The notes under the pieces are model-generated. The model worked only from the letters and a program-made list of their open reading frames with translations. It searched no databases and was not told the DNA's origin. Shown here in pieces: positions 26,056 to 33,306 of a DNA stretch of 64,000 nt; position 1 is the stretch's first letter, and every line of letters begins with the position of its first letter. The DNA lies in contig CAJUNR010000008.1 in the NCBI GenBank assembly GCA_910587765.1, forward strand, positions 4,592-68,591, in the 5' to 3' direction. Origin of the DNA: an uncultured Lachnospiraceae bacterium (GTDB lineage: Bacteria > Bacillota > Clostridia > Lachnospirales > Lachnospiraceae). The translations under genes and the position numbers were made by a program.

Positions 26056-26110
26056 GTTCCGCAACACCCCGGACATCCTTCCGGACTGTTTCCGGGCCGT
26101 TGCTGTTTTG
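26056..26110. repeat. short copy of the structured intergenic element
   Basis: Starts GTTCCGCAACACCCC and ends GTTGCTGTTTTG. The outer stem is GCAAC/GTTGC, where the other copies have GCATC/GATGC: a compensatory change that preserves pairing. About half the length of the other copies. Located between the enolase-superfamily gene and the TRAP binding-protein gene, both on the minus strand. Confidence 0.7.
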
Positions 26111-26129
26111 AAATTCTGCATTTTTTATT

Positions 26130-27377
26130 TTACGGTGTAACCAGCGCGCCGTCTCTTGCACGGGTCTGGGTCCAGGTGGTCACGGTCTTTTCACATGGAT
26201 ATTTTGCAGCTTCCGCTTCATTCAGATCCACGCCCAGTCCCGGCCGGTCATTGGCGTATACGTAGCCGTCCCTGTATTCCGGAAGGCCCGGGAATACCTC
26301 CAGAAGCGCGCCATGGGGCCCTTTCAGTTTCTGGATCACGAAGTTCGGCGGTTCGATGCCCGACCATTCCTGCACGCCGAAATTCGGCGCCGCCAAATCG
26401 ATGTGGATATTGGCCGCATGCGCCAGAGGCGACATGTCGCCGGGGCCGTGCCATGCGGTGCGCACGCCGAACTGCTCTGCGAAGATCTGGAGCTTTCTCG
26501 CCGGTGTGATCCCCCCGATCTGACTGATATGTACCCGGATAAAATCAATCAGGCGTTCCGTGATCAGTGTCTTCCACTCCGCCGGATTGTTGAACAGTTC
26601 TCCCTGGGCAATGGGGATGCTGGTCTGCTGCCGCAGCTCCTTAATCCATCCGGTCTGCTCCAGCGATACCGGGTCTTCCAGAAAGAACAGGTCAAAGGGC
26701 TCCAGTTCCCTGGCAAGCCTCACCGCCTCCACCGGAGCGATCCTTTCATGGACGTCGTGCACCAGCTGCATCTCATATCCGATCCGTTCCCGGATCTGGC
26801 CAAACAGCTCTACCGTGTCCCGGATATATTTCCTGCTGTCCAGATACATGCCGTCATGGGCGCCTGCAGGCGCCGTCGCCGGTGTGCAGCCGTAGTCCGC
26901 TCCGCCGTATCCTCCGCACTGACAGCGCAGGTGCGTGATGCCCATCTCCTGATATTTCAGAATATTTTCGCAGATTTCTTCAATATCCCTTCCGTCCACA
27001 TGCCGATACACCGGAACACCTTCCCGCACCTTGCCTCCAAAGAGCTGATAGACCGGCATGCCTGCCATCTTTCCCTTGATATCCCACAGCGCCATGTCGA
27101 TCCCGGATATGGCATTGTTCTCGATGGGACCGTTTCTCCAGTACCCGTTCTGATGCATGAGCTGCCAGAGCTCTTCGATGTTCTGCGCATCCCTTCCCAC
27201 GAGCAGCGGCTTCAGATATTCCTCCACCAGATGCTTCACGGTCAGATGACGGTACGCGAAGGTGGCGCAGCCCAGTCCGTACAATCCCGGCTGATTCGTA
27301 TCCACCTTCACCACCACCAGATTGATTCCCTCGGGAGCCGTGCAGATGACCCGGATGTCTTTGATCAATACTGCCAT
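26130..27377 (-). CDS. enolase-superfamily dehydratase, D-mannonate dehydratase (ManD/RspA) type
   Basis: Sugar-acid dehydratase of 415 aa expected to convert a hexonate such as D-mannonate to 2-keto-3-deoxygluconate, or a related acid. Metal-binding acids appear in order in LVHDVHERIAP, FFLEDPVSLEQ and IAQGELFNNP; the C-terminal block has TAWHGPGDMSPLAHAANIHI. The N-terminal capping domain (YWRNGPIENNAISGIDMALW) is typical of ManD. Some family members have little mannonate activity, so the exact substrate is open. AAAGGAGG precedes the start. First gene of the operon behind GntR-type operators. Confidence 0.9.
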   Translation of the reverse strand: MAVLIKDIRVICTAPEGINLVVVKVDTNQPGLYGLGCATFAYRHLTVKHLVEEYLKPLLVGRDAQNIEELWQLMHQNGYWRNGPIENNAISGIDMALWDIKGKMAGMPVYQLFGGKVREGVPVYRHVDGRDIEEICENILKYQEMGITHLRCQCGGYGGADYGCTPATAPAGAHDGMYLDSRKYIRDTVELFGQIRERIGYEMQLVHDVHERIAPVEAVRLARELEPFDLFFLEDPVSLEQTGWIKELRQQTSIPIAQGELFNNPAEWKTLITERLIDFIRVHISQIGGITPARKLQIFAEQFGVRTAWHGPGDMSPLAHAANIHIDLAAPNFGVQEWSGIEPPNFVIQKLKGPHGALLEVFPGLPEYRDGYVYANDRPGLGVDLNEAEAAKYPCEKTVTTWTQTRARDGALVTP

Positions 27378-27398
27378 TTGCTTTCCTCCTTTTCTTGT

Positions 27399-27525
27399 TA
27401 CTCATCATACAAGTTTTAGTATATCTATTCGACGAAAACAGGATTCTGCTGCTTTTCATATGACTGTGAGCAGTTCGTCTTTTACATGGTTGAATCAACT
27501 AATCTTGTCAGTTATCATACAAGTT
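27399..27525 (-). promoter_or_regulatory. promoter and two GntR-type sites of the sugar-acid operon
   Basis: A -10 box TATACT lies at 27418-27423 on the minus strand. Immediately downstream (27399-27415) is an AACTTGTATGATGA site, and about 110 bp upstream (27509-27525) an almost identical AACTTGTATGATAA site. Both match the left arm of the perfect palindrome in front of the gntR gene (28253-28273). The downstream site covers the transcription start, so the GntR protein likely represses the operon. No clear -35 is visible. Confidence 0.65.
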
Positions 27526-27562
27526 TACGTACAAGAAACATATTTCCTGTTCCCTGCTCCAT

Positions 27563-28231
27563 TTACATTTTTTCCAGCGCTGCCTCCAGATGGCGATGCA
27601 TCATGTCATGCGCCTTCTGTGCATCCCCTTCCCGGAATGCCTGTAAAATGGAAGTATGATAACAGATCCCTGATTCATACCCGAAAAGCTCGTTCATCTG
27701 CTCGTGATTTCTCCTGGTCTCCGCAAATACTTTGTGGAGGCTCTTCTCCAGCAGCGTATTTCCGGAGGTCCTGCAGATCACTTCATGGAATTTCAGGTCT
27801 GCCCGGACGAACCTGGGACGGTCCCCCTGAAACATCTCCATCTGCTCCAGATAAGCTTCCAGCGATGCGATCGTCTCCGGAGTGCAGTTCCTCACCGCCA
27901 GCCGGCAGGCGTCCGGCTCCAGAATCTGCCGGAACTCCAGCACCTTGCGGATATCCTTGCAGTCCTCCGAGGTGATCCGGTTCTCCGCTTCCTCCTGACT
28001 CTCCACATGGTTGTTGATCAGGTAGGTTCCCTTTCCCTGATAGCTCTTCAGGACTCCGAGCCCGATCAGATGCTGCAGTGCCGTCCGTATGCTGGAACGG
28101 CTCACGCCCAGCTCCTCCACCATCTGATTTTCGGATGGGATCTTCTCGCCCACTGCCCAGTCTCCGGATTCGATGTTCTCCTTCAGATAATCGACCACCT
28201 GACTGGTCACGCTCACATTTCTGATCCTCAT
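27563..28231 (-). CDS. GntR family transcriptional regulator, FCD (FadR-like) type
   Basis: Regulator of 222 aa. N-terminal winged helix: IPSENQMVEELGVSRSSIRT followed by GVLKSYQGKGTYL. C-terminal FCD ligand domain with metal-binding residues in the pattern RADLKFHEVICRTSGN and YHTSILQAFREGD. FCD regulators of this type sense sugar acids or other carboxylates. It lies upstream of the operon it probably controls and has its own operator. AAGGAG precedes the start. Confidence 0.92.
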   Translation of the reverse strand: MRIRNVSVTSQVVDYLKENIESGDWAVGEKIPSENQMVEELGVSRSSIRTALQHLIGLGVLKSYQGKGTYLINNHVESQEEAENRITSEDCKDIRKVLEFRQILEPDACRLAVRNCTPETIASLEAYLEQMEMFQGDRPRFVRADLKFHEVICRTSGNTLLEKSLHKVFAETRRNHEQMNELFGYESGICYHTSILQAFREGDAQKAHDMMHRHLEAALEKM

Positions 28232-28252
28232 GCGCTCCTTCTTTCCGTCGAG

Positions 28253-28307
28253 ATAACTTGTCAGACAAGTTATGAGTTTATTATACCGCAGTCTGGATAT
28301 ATGTCAA
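28253..28307 (-). promoter_or_regulatory. promoter and perfect palindromic operator of gntR
   Basis: Minus-strand TTGACA (28302-28307), 16-bp spacer, TATAAT (28280-28285): consensus boxes. A perfect 21-bp palindrome at 28253-28273, arms ATAACTTGTC and GACAAGTTAT around a central base, begins 7 bp after the -10. The TTGTC-N-GACAA core is like FadR-family operators and indicates autorepression. Confidence 0.88.
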
Positions 28308-28409
28308 TACTATTTATGAGATTCAGTAAATTCTACCAAATTCGGATGTTTGTTTTTGGTGAAGATTACCATCCGGAAAGTCTTAGCGAAAGCTTAACCC
28401 CTCATTTTA

Positions 28410-28439
28410 TTGACAAACGCACCGTTTTTCCATTATAGT
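28410..28439 (+). promoter_or_regulatory. promoter of the DUF1538 operon
   Basis: TTGACA (28410-28415), 18-bp spacer, TATAGT (28434-28439) on the plus strand. It excludes translation starts upstream of about 28446 for the following gene. Confidence 0.75.
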
Positions 28440-28514
28440 TATTTTAGTTTACATAAAGTCATCTGTCGGGAGTTCTTCCCTGCAATGCAGAATTTCAACA
28501 GAAAGGTGTATGAT

Positions 28515-30032
28515 TTGAGAAAACAACTGCGGGAAAAGATTTTTGAATCTCTGGCATCCGTCCTGCCCATCACTGCCATTGTGCTGATTTTAAGCGTCAC
28601 CATTGCGCCTGTGGCGGCAGGAACGCTGGTGCTCTTTTTATTTGGTTCTCTGCTGCTGGTCTTCGGCATGGGCATCTTCACCCTGGGCGCGGACCTTGCC
28701 ATGACCCCCATGGGCGAAGGCATGGGCATCGAGATGAGTAAATCCAAAAAGGCTCTCTGGCCCATCCTACTGAGCTTTGTCTTCTGCGTTGTCATCACCA
28801 TGGCGGAACCGGATCTTCAGGTTTTGGCAGGGCAGGTTCCTGCCATCCCGAACATGGTGATCGTTCTGGCAGTCGCCGCAGGCGTGGGCATTTTCATGAT
28901 GCTGGCCATCGCCCGGATGTTTTACAAGATCCCGTTGAACGCCCTGCTCATCGCCTTCTACGGGATCGTATTTGTTGCCGCCGCTTTTACACCCTCCTCG
29001 TTCATCCCCGTATCTTTTGATTCCGGCGGCGTGACCACCGGACCGGTGACCGTTCCTTTCATCATGTCTCTCGGCGTCGGCCTGGCCGCTCTCAGGAGCG
29101 ACCGGCGTTCCGCGGAGGACAGCTTCGGTCTGGTGGCGCTGTGCAGCGTCGGTCCGGTGCTGGCGGTACTGCTCCTCGGCATCTTCTACCGGCCGGATTC
29201 CGCGTTCAGCGGGATGACGCAGATTGCGCAGATCGACACCACGGCGGACGCCGCGCGCGAGTTCGTTGCCGCCTTTCCCGGTTATCTGCGGGAAGTGGCG
29301 GCCGCCATCCTGCCTATCGCGGGAATGCTGCTTCTCTTCCAGCTTCTGACCCGGCGCTTCCGGAGGCGGAAGCTTTTGAAGATTACGGGCGGACTGTTCT
29401 ATACTTACATCGGACTGGTGCTTTTCCTTACCGGCGTCAATGTAGGCTTCATGCCCGTCGGTCAGATTCTCGGAGCCGCCATTGCCTCCGGAAAGTCCGC
29501 CGGCATACTGATTCCCGTCGGCATGCTCATGGGCTACTTTATCGTGGCGGCAGAACCCGCCGTGCATGTGCTCACCAGACAGGTCGAGGCGGTGTCGAAC
29601 GGCTCCATCACCGCCGGATCCATGAAAACCGGACTTTCCGTAGGCGTGGCGGTTTCCGTAGGAATCTCCATCCTGCGCATTCTCACGGGCATTCCGATCC
29701 TGTATTTTCTGGTTCCCGGCTACCTGATCTCCCTCCTTCTGACGTTCTTCGTTCCGAAGATTTACACCGGCATCGCCTTTGACTCCGGCGGAGTTGCCAG
29801 CGGCCCCATGACGGCGGCATTTCTCCTGCCCTTCGCCAAGGGCGCCTGCACGGCGGCGGGAGGCGATATCCTCACGGACGCTTTCGGCGTCGTCGCCATG
29901 GTCGCCATGACTCCCCTTGTAACCATTCAGGCGCTGGGACTGATGAGCGAACTGCGGAAACACGCGCACATCCGCTATCTGAAGGACCAGTTTGAACAGA
30001 TCGAGGATGTCGTTCTCTATTTTGACGACTGA
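28515..30032 (+). CDS. DUF1538 family membrane protein (duplicated domain)
   Basis: Polytopic membrane protein of about 505 aa with two homologous halves. Each has the family signature: FDSGGVTTGPVTVPF in the first and FDSGGVASGPMTAAF in the second, each followed by a short SFGLVAL/AFGVVAM segment. The likely start is TTG at 28515 (LRKQLREKIFESLASVLPIT) with AAAGG 8 nt upstream; ATG 28485 in the same frame is an alternative with a poorer site. The signature glycine-rich loops suggest a substrate or ion path, but no function is established. It is followed by a P-II-like gene 55 nt later, which may regulate it. Confidence 0.88.
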   Translation: MRKQLREKIFESLASVLPITAIVLILSVTIAPVAAGTLVLFLFGSLLLVFGMGIFTLGADLAMTPMGEGMGIEMSKSKKALWPILLSFVFCVVITMAEPDLQVLAGQVPAIPNMVIVLAVAAGVGIFMMLAIARMFYKIPLNALLIAFYGIVFVAAAFTPSSFIPVSFDSGGVTTGPVTVPFIMSLGVGLAALRSDRRSAEDSFGLVALCSVGPVLAVLLLGIFYRPDSAFSGMTQIAQIDTTADAAREFVAAFPGYLREVAAAILPIAGMLLLFQLLTRRFRRRKLLKITGGLFYTYIGLVLFLTGVNVGFMPVGQILGAAIASGKSAGILIPVGMLMGYFIVAAEPAVHVLTRQVEAVSNGSITAGSMKTGLSVGVAVSVGISILRILTGIPILYFLVPGYLISLLLTFFVPKIYTGIAFDSGGVASGPMTAAFLLPFAKGACTAAGGDILTDAFGVVAMVAMTPLVTIQALGLMSELRKHAHIRYLKDQFEQIEDVVLYFDD

Positions 30033-30087
30033 ATCGGGCAGGGAAGGTTTCTTCCCTGCGCATGCAGAAAGCAGGTGAATCTATTTT

Positions 30088-30834
30088 ATGGAAGGAAAAA
30101 CCGAACGCCCAAAGCTTCTCGTTTCGATCGTGGAACGGCGGCGGGGAAAGGATATGATCCGGCTTTATAACCGGGAAGGAGTCAATTTTCATTACCAGAC
30201 CGTGGGACGCGGCACCGCCACCTCGGAGATCATGGATATCCTGGGCCTGGAGTCCCGGGACAAGGATATCATCATCAGCCTGGCCGCCGCCTCTTTAATC
30301 GATCAGCTCACCTACCGGATGAGCAACGAACTCAGGGGAAGCGTGGATACCAAGGGAATCTTTTTCGACCTGCCGCTGACCGGCATGAGCAACATGATCG
30401 CCGCCTCTTTCAGCATCCCGCTTAACAGCGGCCGGAAAGAGCCCGCCCCCCGAATCACTGACGCCCTGCTGGAGAAAGCGTTCGCGCCCCGGCAGGAAGA
30501 TACAGGAAAGGAAAAAACACCGATGTCCTCTGAAAACAGACACACCCTGATTCTCATCAGCGTCAACCAGGGTTATACGGAAAATGTATTGGATACCGCC
30601 AGAAGTCTGGGCGCGCGGGGAGGCACGATCCTCCGGGCCAGGTGGAGCGGCGCGAAAGCGCTGGAAACTTACCACGGCATCTCGCTCCAGACCGAGAAGG
30701 AGATTGTCATCATCATCGTCCCCAATGATCTGCGCAACCGGATCATGGATGCGGTCAACGAAAAACACGGTCTGAAAACCGAAGCGCAGGCGATCGTCTG
30801 CAGCATGAAGGTCGATCATTTCGCACCGATCTGA
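30088..30834 (+). CDS. tandem P-II-like signalling protein
   Basis: A 248-aa cytoplasmic protein made of two P-II-like ferredoxin-fold domains joined by a linker. The first begins RPKLLVSIVERRRGKDMIRL and carries VGRGTATSEIMDILGL. The second begins HTLILISVNQGYTENVLDTA, with ARGGTILRARWSG as the loop-proximal region and EKEIVIIIVPNDLRNRIMDA near the end. P-II proteins bind nucleotides and dock onto membrane transporters. Its position after the DUF1538 gene suggests control of that protein (inference). The linker (residues about 125-145) is charged. Confidence 0.85.
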   Translation: MEGKTERPKLLVSIVERRRGKDMIRLYNREGVNFHYQTVGRGTATSEIMDILGLESRDKDIIISLAAASLIDQLTYRMSNELRGSVDTKGIFFDLPLTGMSNMIAASFSIPLNSGRKEPAPRITDALLEKAFAPRQEDTGKEKTPMSSENRHTLILISVNQGYTENVLDTARSLGARGGTILRARWSGAKALETYHGISLQTEKEIVIIIVPNDLRNRIMDAVNEKHGLKTEAQAIVCSMKVDHFAPI

Positions 30835-30930
30835 TCTTTTTAAGGCGGATCTTTTTTAAGAAAATTTATGTTTTATTTTGTCGGCGCATAGGGTATAATG
30901 GAAAAACCAGAAGGTTTGGCGAGGTATTCT

Positions 30931-31701
30931 ATGGAACTTACATTTGGAGAACAGATTAAGATCTTACTGAACAGAAATCATATGACCATACAGGATCTGG
31001 CGGACCGCTACGAGGCGGCGACCGGAAATAAGATGTCCCGTCAGAACCTGACCCAGCGGCTCAAACGCGACAATTTCCCGGAACAGGACATGCATGTATT
31101 TGCCGCGCTTCTTGGCCACCGCGTGTCTATCCGGCTCGAACCCACCGTGACCGTGACCCGTTCTGAATTTAACCGCTATCCGGCGCCCGTACCGGCCGGC
31201 GCGGAAGCGGCCGTATCCGCGGAGGCGGAAGAGGAACCGGTTCTGCAGCCGATCCTCCTCTCCCCCCTTCCTGATCAGACGGACACCGGAGAGACGGAGC
31301 CTGCGGCTTCCACAGAACGGCTGCCGGAAATCGACGCCGGCACGGAACCCGTCTCTGTCTCCTCACTGTCGGAATTGACGCTGAACGCCGCTGAAACTCC
31401 GGAGCCGATACGGGATGCCGCAGGCTCTGAAGAATCCCCCGGCCCGTATCCGGACGGACTGTCGATCGAGATTCCGGAGGCGTTCCGGAAACAGAAGCCC
31501 CGTGCCGATATTAACCCGCTGACCGGCCAGGAGTATCTGACCAACACCGTGCGCAGGCATCCCGACGATCCCGATTATATCCAGGTATACGACCGGATGA
31601 CCCACTCCTGGTCCGATGTCGAGGAGTCCTTTTTCTGGGATTTCCAGCAGAAAAAGAAACAGATGCTGGGCAAGGATTATCAGGAGCCGATGCTGATCTA
31701 G
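30931..31701 (+). CDS. putative helix-turn-helix protein with acidic linker
   Basis: A 256-aa protein. Residues 1-60 look like an XRE-type helix-turn-helix (LTFGEQIKILLNRNHMTIQD, then NKMSRQNLTQRLKRDNFPEQ). Residues about 80-185 are a low-complexity Pro/Glu/Ala/Ser linker. The C-terminus is a compact aromatic block (DPDYIQVYDRMTHSWSDVEE). The start at 30931 has GAGG upstream; the ATG at 30898 lies inside the TATAAT box (30894-30899). It shares the palindrome CTAG with the converging spore-protein gene, so both stop codons use the same four bases. Function unknown. Confidence 0.65.
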   Translation: MELTFGEQIKILLNRNHMTIQDLADRYEAATGNKMSRQNLTQRLKRDNFPEQDMHVFAALLGHRVSIRLEPTVTVTRSEFNRYPAPVPAGAEAAVSAEAEEEPVLQPILLSPLPDQTDTGETEPAASTERLPEIDAGTEPVSVSSLSELTLNAAETPEPIRDAAGSEESPGPYPDGLSIEIPEAFRKQKPRADINPLTGQEYLTNTVRRHPDDPDYIQVYDRMTHSWSDVEESFFWDFQQKKKQMLGKDYQEPMLI

Positions 31702-31895
31702 CCGGCGGCCTCTTTTTCCATGGCCTTTCTCCGCCTGCTGATCATCCCGCCGATCCGGCCGGTTTCCCGGGAAGAGAGCGCTTTCCAGCCGCCTTCCCGC
31801 ACCTTATCCAGCAGGCCCAGTTCTTCCGCGATCTCGTATTTCAGCCGGTCGTGCGGTTCCAGTTTCTCAAAATCAAGGTTTTTATTTTCTTCCAT
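31698..31895 (-). CDS. small acid-soluble spore protein, alpha/beta type
   Basis: DNA-binding spore protein of 65 aa. It has the family helices DRLKYEIAEELGLLDKVREG and the conserved ETGRIGGMISRRRKA segment, in which the germination-protease site is normally E-(T/I)-A or similar earlier in the chain. It coats DNA in dormant spores. AAAGGAG precedes the start, and a GTATA/TATACT pair upstream could be a forespore (SigG-like) promoter. It shows that the host is a spore-former. Confidence 0.85.
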   Translation of the reverse strand: MEENKNLDFEKLEPHDRLKYEIAEELGLLDKVREGGWKALSSRETGRIGGMISRRRKAMEKEAAG

Positions 31896-31972
31896 CGTCT
31901 TATACTCCTTTGCTTTTACATGGAGTATAACCAGGTACGTTACGCCTTATACCTTTCGATGTACTTTTCCGC

Positions 31973-32017
31973 CCGGCGCGGGCCGCTCCCCCTTCCGGAC
32001 CCATGGAAGGGCGCCGG
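31973..32017 (-). terminator. hairpin downstream of the CIS gene series
   Basis: Nested GC-rich arms: CCGGCGC/GCGCCGG outside and CCTTCC/GGAAGG inside. It lies 16 nt past the stop of the last CIS gene. The U-run is missing, so it may terminate weakly or protect the mRNA 3' end. Confidence 0.5.
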
Positions 32018-32032
32018 TCCTTAGACGCGCCC

Positions 32033-32716
32033 TCACCGCATGTCCAGCAGCCGGCACTCCTCTCCCTTTTCCACCGGAACGGCGTAGATGCCGGAGGCGT
32101 CCGAAACGGAACGGTAGACCCGAATCAGGGAAGCGCCCGTGCGGACTTCTTTCAGCCTCGCCTGCGGCAGATCCGCGAAATATTCATTGATTCCCCGTTT
32201 TTCCGTCAGCACAAACGGAAGCGGATTTTTCATGCCGCTCAGGATGTAAGTCCGGCCTGTGAGCTCTTCTCTGGTAAATCCTTTGAAGGCAAGCAGGCGC
32301 CTGCCGTCTTCCTGCCGGCCTTTCAGGAACGTCAGCCCCACAGGGCGGACCCGCTCCGCCAGCACTTCCGCGGGAAAGCCGCCCGGCTGCTCCGCCAGTC
32401 TGCCGGTGAACAGCCCGCAGCACCCGCGCCGATAACGTTCCGGCCTCCCGTACAGGCGGATCTCGGCCACCGGATACGCCGGATCCAGGCTGCCTCTTCT
32501 GATCACGACTTCTTTTTTATGATATCCCGCACTCTCCACCGTCAGGCAGAATCGTTCTTCTCCCGATTCCAAAAATACATACATTCCTTCTTTTTTCTTG
32601 GGAATCGAGTGCAGGACGCGCCCGCCGGACGTGAACAGAAACCGGCCGTCGCGCACCGGCTCTCCTGTAAAATCATCCACCATGCGCAGCACAAACGCAA
32701 TCCGTATCTTCGACAT
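32033..32716 (-). CDS. CIS-associated protein of unknown function, 227 aa
   Basis: Last gene of the CIS series. The N-terminal 90 residues resemble a carboxypeptidase-regulatory-like beta-sandwich (IAFVLRMVDDFTGEPVRDGR, CLTVESAGYHKKEVVIRRGS). The C-terminal half has another beta-rich region (LTFLKGRQEDGRRLLAFKGF). No signal peptide or membrane helix. GGAGG precedes the start; it follows the DUF4255 gene by 14 nt. Such beta-sandwiches in tail modules often form accessory surface or fibre domains; no specific family recognised. Confidence 0.7.
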   Translation of the reverse strand: MSKIRIAFVLRMVDDFTGEPVRDGRFLFTSGGRVLHSIPKKKEGMYVFLESGEERFCLTVESAGYHKKEVVIRRGSLDPAYPVAEIRLYGRPERYRRGCCGLFTGRLAEQPGGFPAEVLAERVRPVGLTFLKGRQEDGRRLLAFKGFTREELTGRTYILSGMKNPLPFVLTEKRGINEYFADLPQARLKEVRTGASLIRVYRSVSDASGIYAVPVEKGEECRLLDMR

Positions 32717-32730
32717 TCTGACCTCCTCCG

Positions 32731-33297
32731 CTAACGCCCGATCTGCTCCGCGGTAAAATCCGCATCCACCACACGCTTAAATTCCCGGGTCCGCCTCGAG
32801 GACAGGATCACAGGCGCTGCCTGAAAATAGACCCCGAGCTGATAGGGAACGGAAAGAACCGACCAGATTCTGGTCTTTTCCTCAAAGCTCAGCATCTGCA
32901 GTGTCATGGACGGAGCCGTCTCGCCCTTCGCGGCCGCCCCCTGCAGCGCCGCGCGGTCCATCAGCGCCTGTGACACGCGTCCGAGGATCCGCTGTTCATT
33001 TTCCGGCGTGGACATCATCTGAGACCGGCTGTTGATATAAACCGCATAGTACAGGGTCAGAAGCCTGGGCGGATACTGCGCCCGGCTGCCGGTGAGACGA
33101 ATCATGTCTACCTGCTGATACTCCCTTAATTCCTGTATGTCATACAAATATAAGCCCATCTGAAAATCTGCATTTTTGTCCGTCGGCGCCGCCAGTGCGA
33201 TGGATTCCGGAGACGGGATCAGTTCCGGACAGAGTTCTTCCCTTAAAAGCTTCAGCACCTCGTTACTCACATCCGATATAATTGTAAAATCTGCCAT
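32731..33297 (-). CDS. DUF4255 protein, CIS tail-terminator/cap-like (Pvc16/Afp16 type)
   Basis: A 188-aa protein with the DUF4255 pattern: helical N-terminus (FTIISDVSNEVLKLLREELC), then YLYDIQELREYQQVDMIRLT and PPRLLTLYYAVYINSRSQM, ending in VLSVPYQLGVYFQAAPVILS. In extracellular contractile injection systems this family caps the distal end of the sheath/tube. Its presence marks the locus as CIS rather than a simple phage tail remnant. AGGTG precedes the start. It lies directly after an AAA+ ATPase gene, the same neighbour order as afp15-afp16. Confidence 0.88.
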   Translation of the reverse strand: MADFTIISDVSNEVLKLLREELCPELIPSPESIALAAPTDKNADFQMGLYLYDIQELREYQQVDMIRLTGSRAQYPPRLLTLYYAVYINSRSQMMSTPENEQRILGRVSQALMDRAALQGAAAKGETAPSMTLQMLSFEEKTRIWSVLSVPYQLGVYFQAAPVILSSRRTREFKRVVDADFTAEQIGR

Positions 33298-33306
33298 CGT
33301 ATCACC

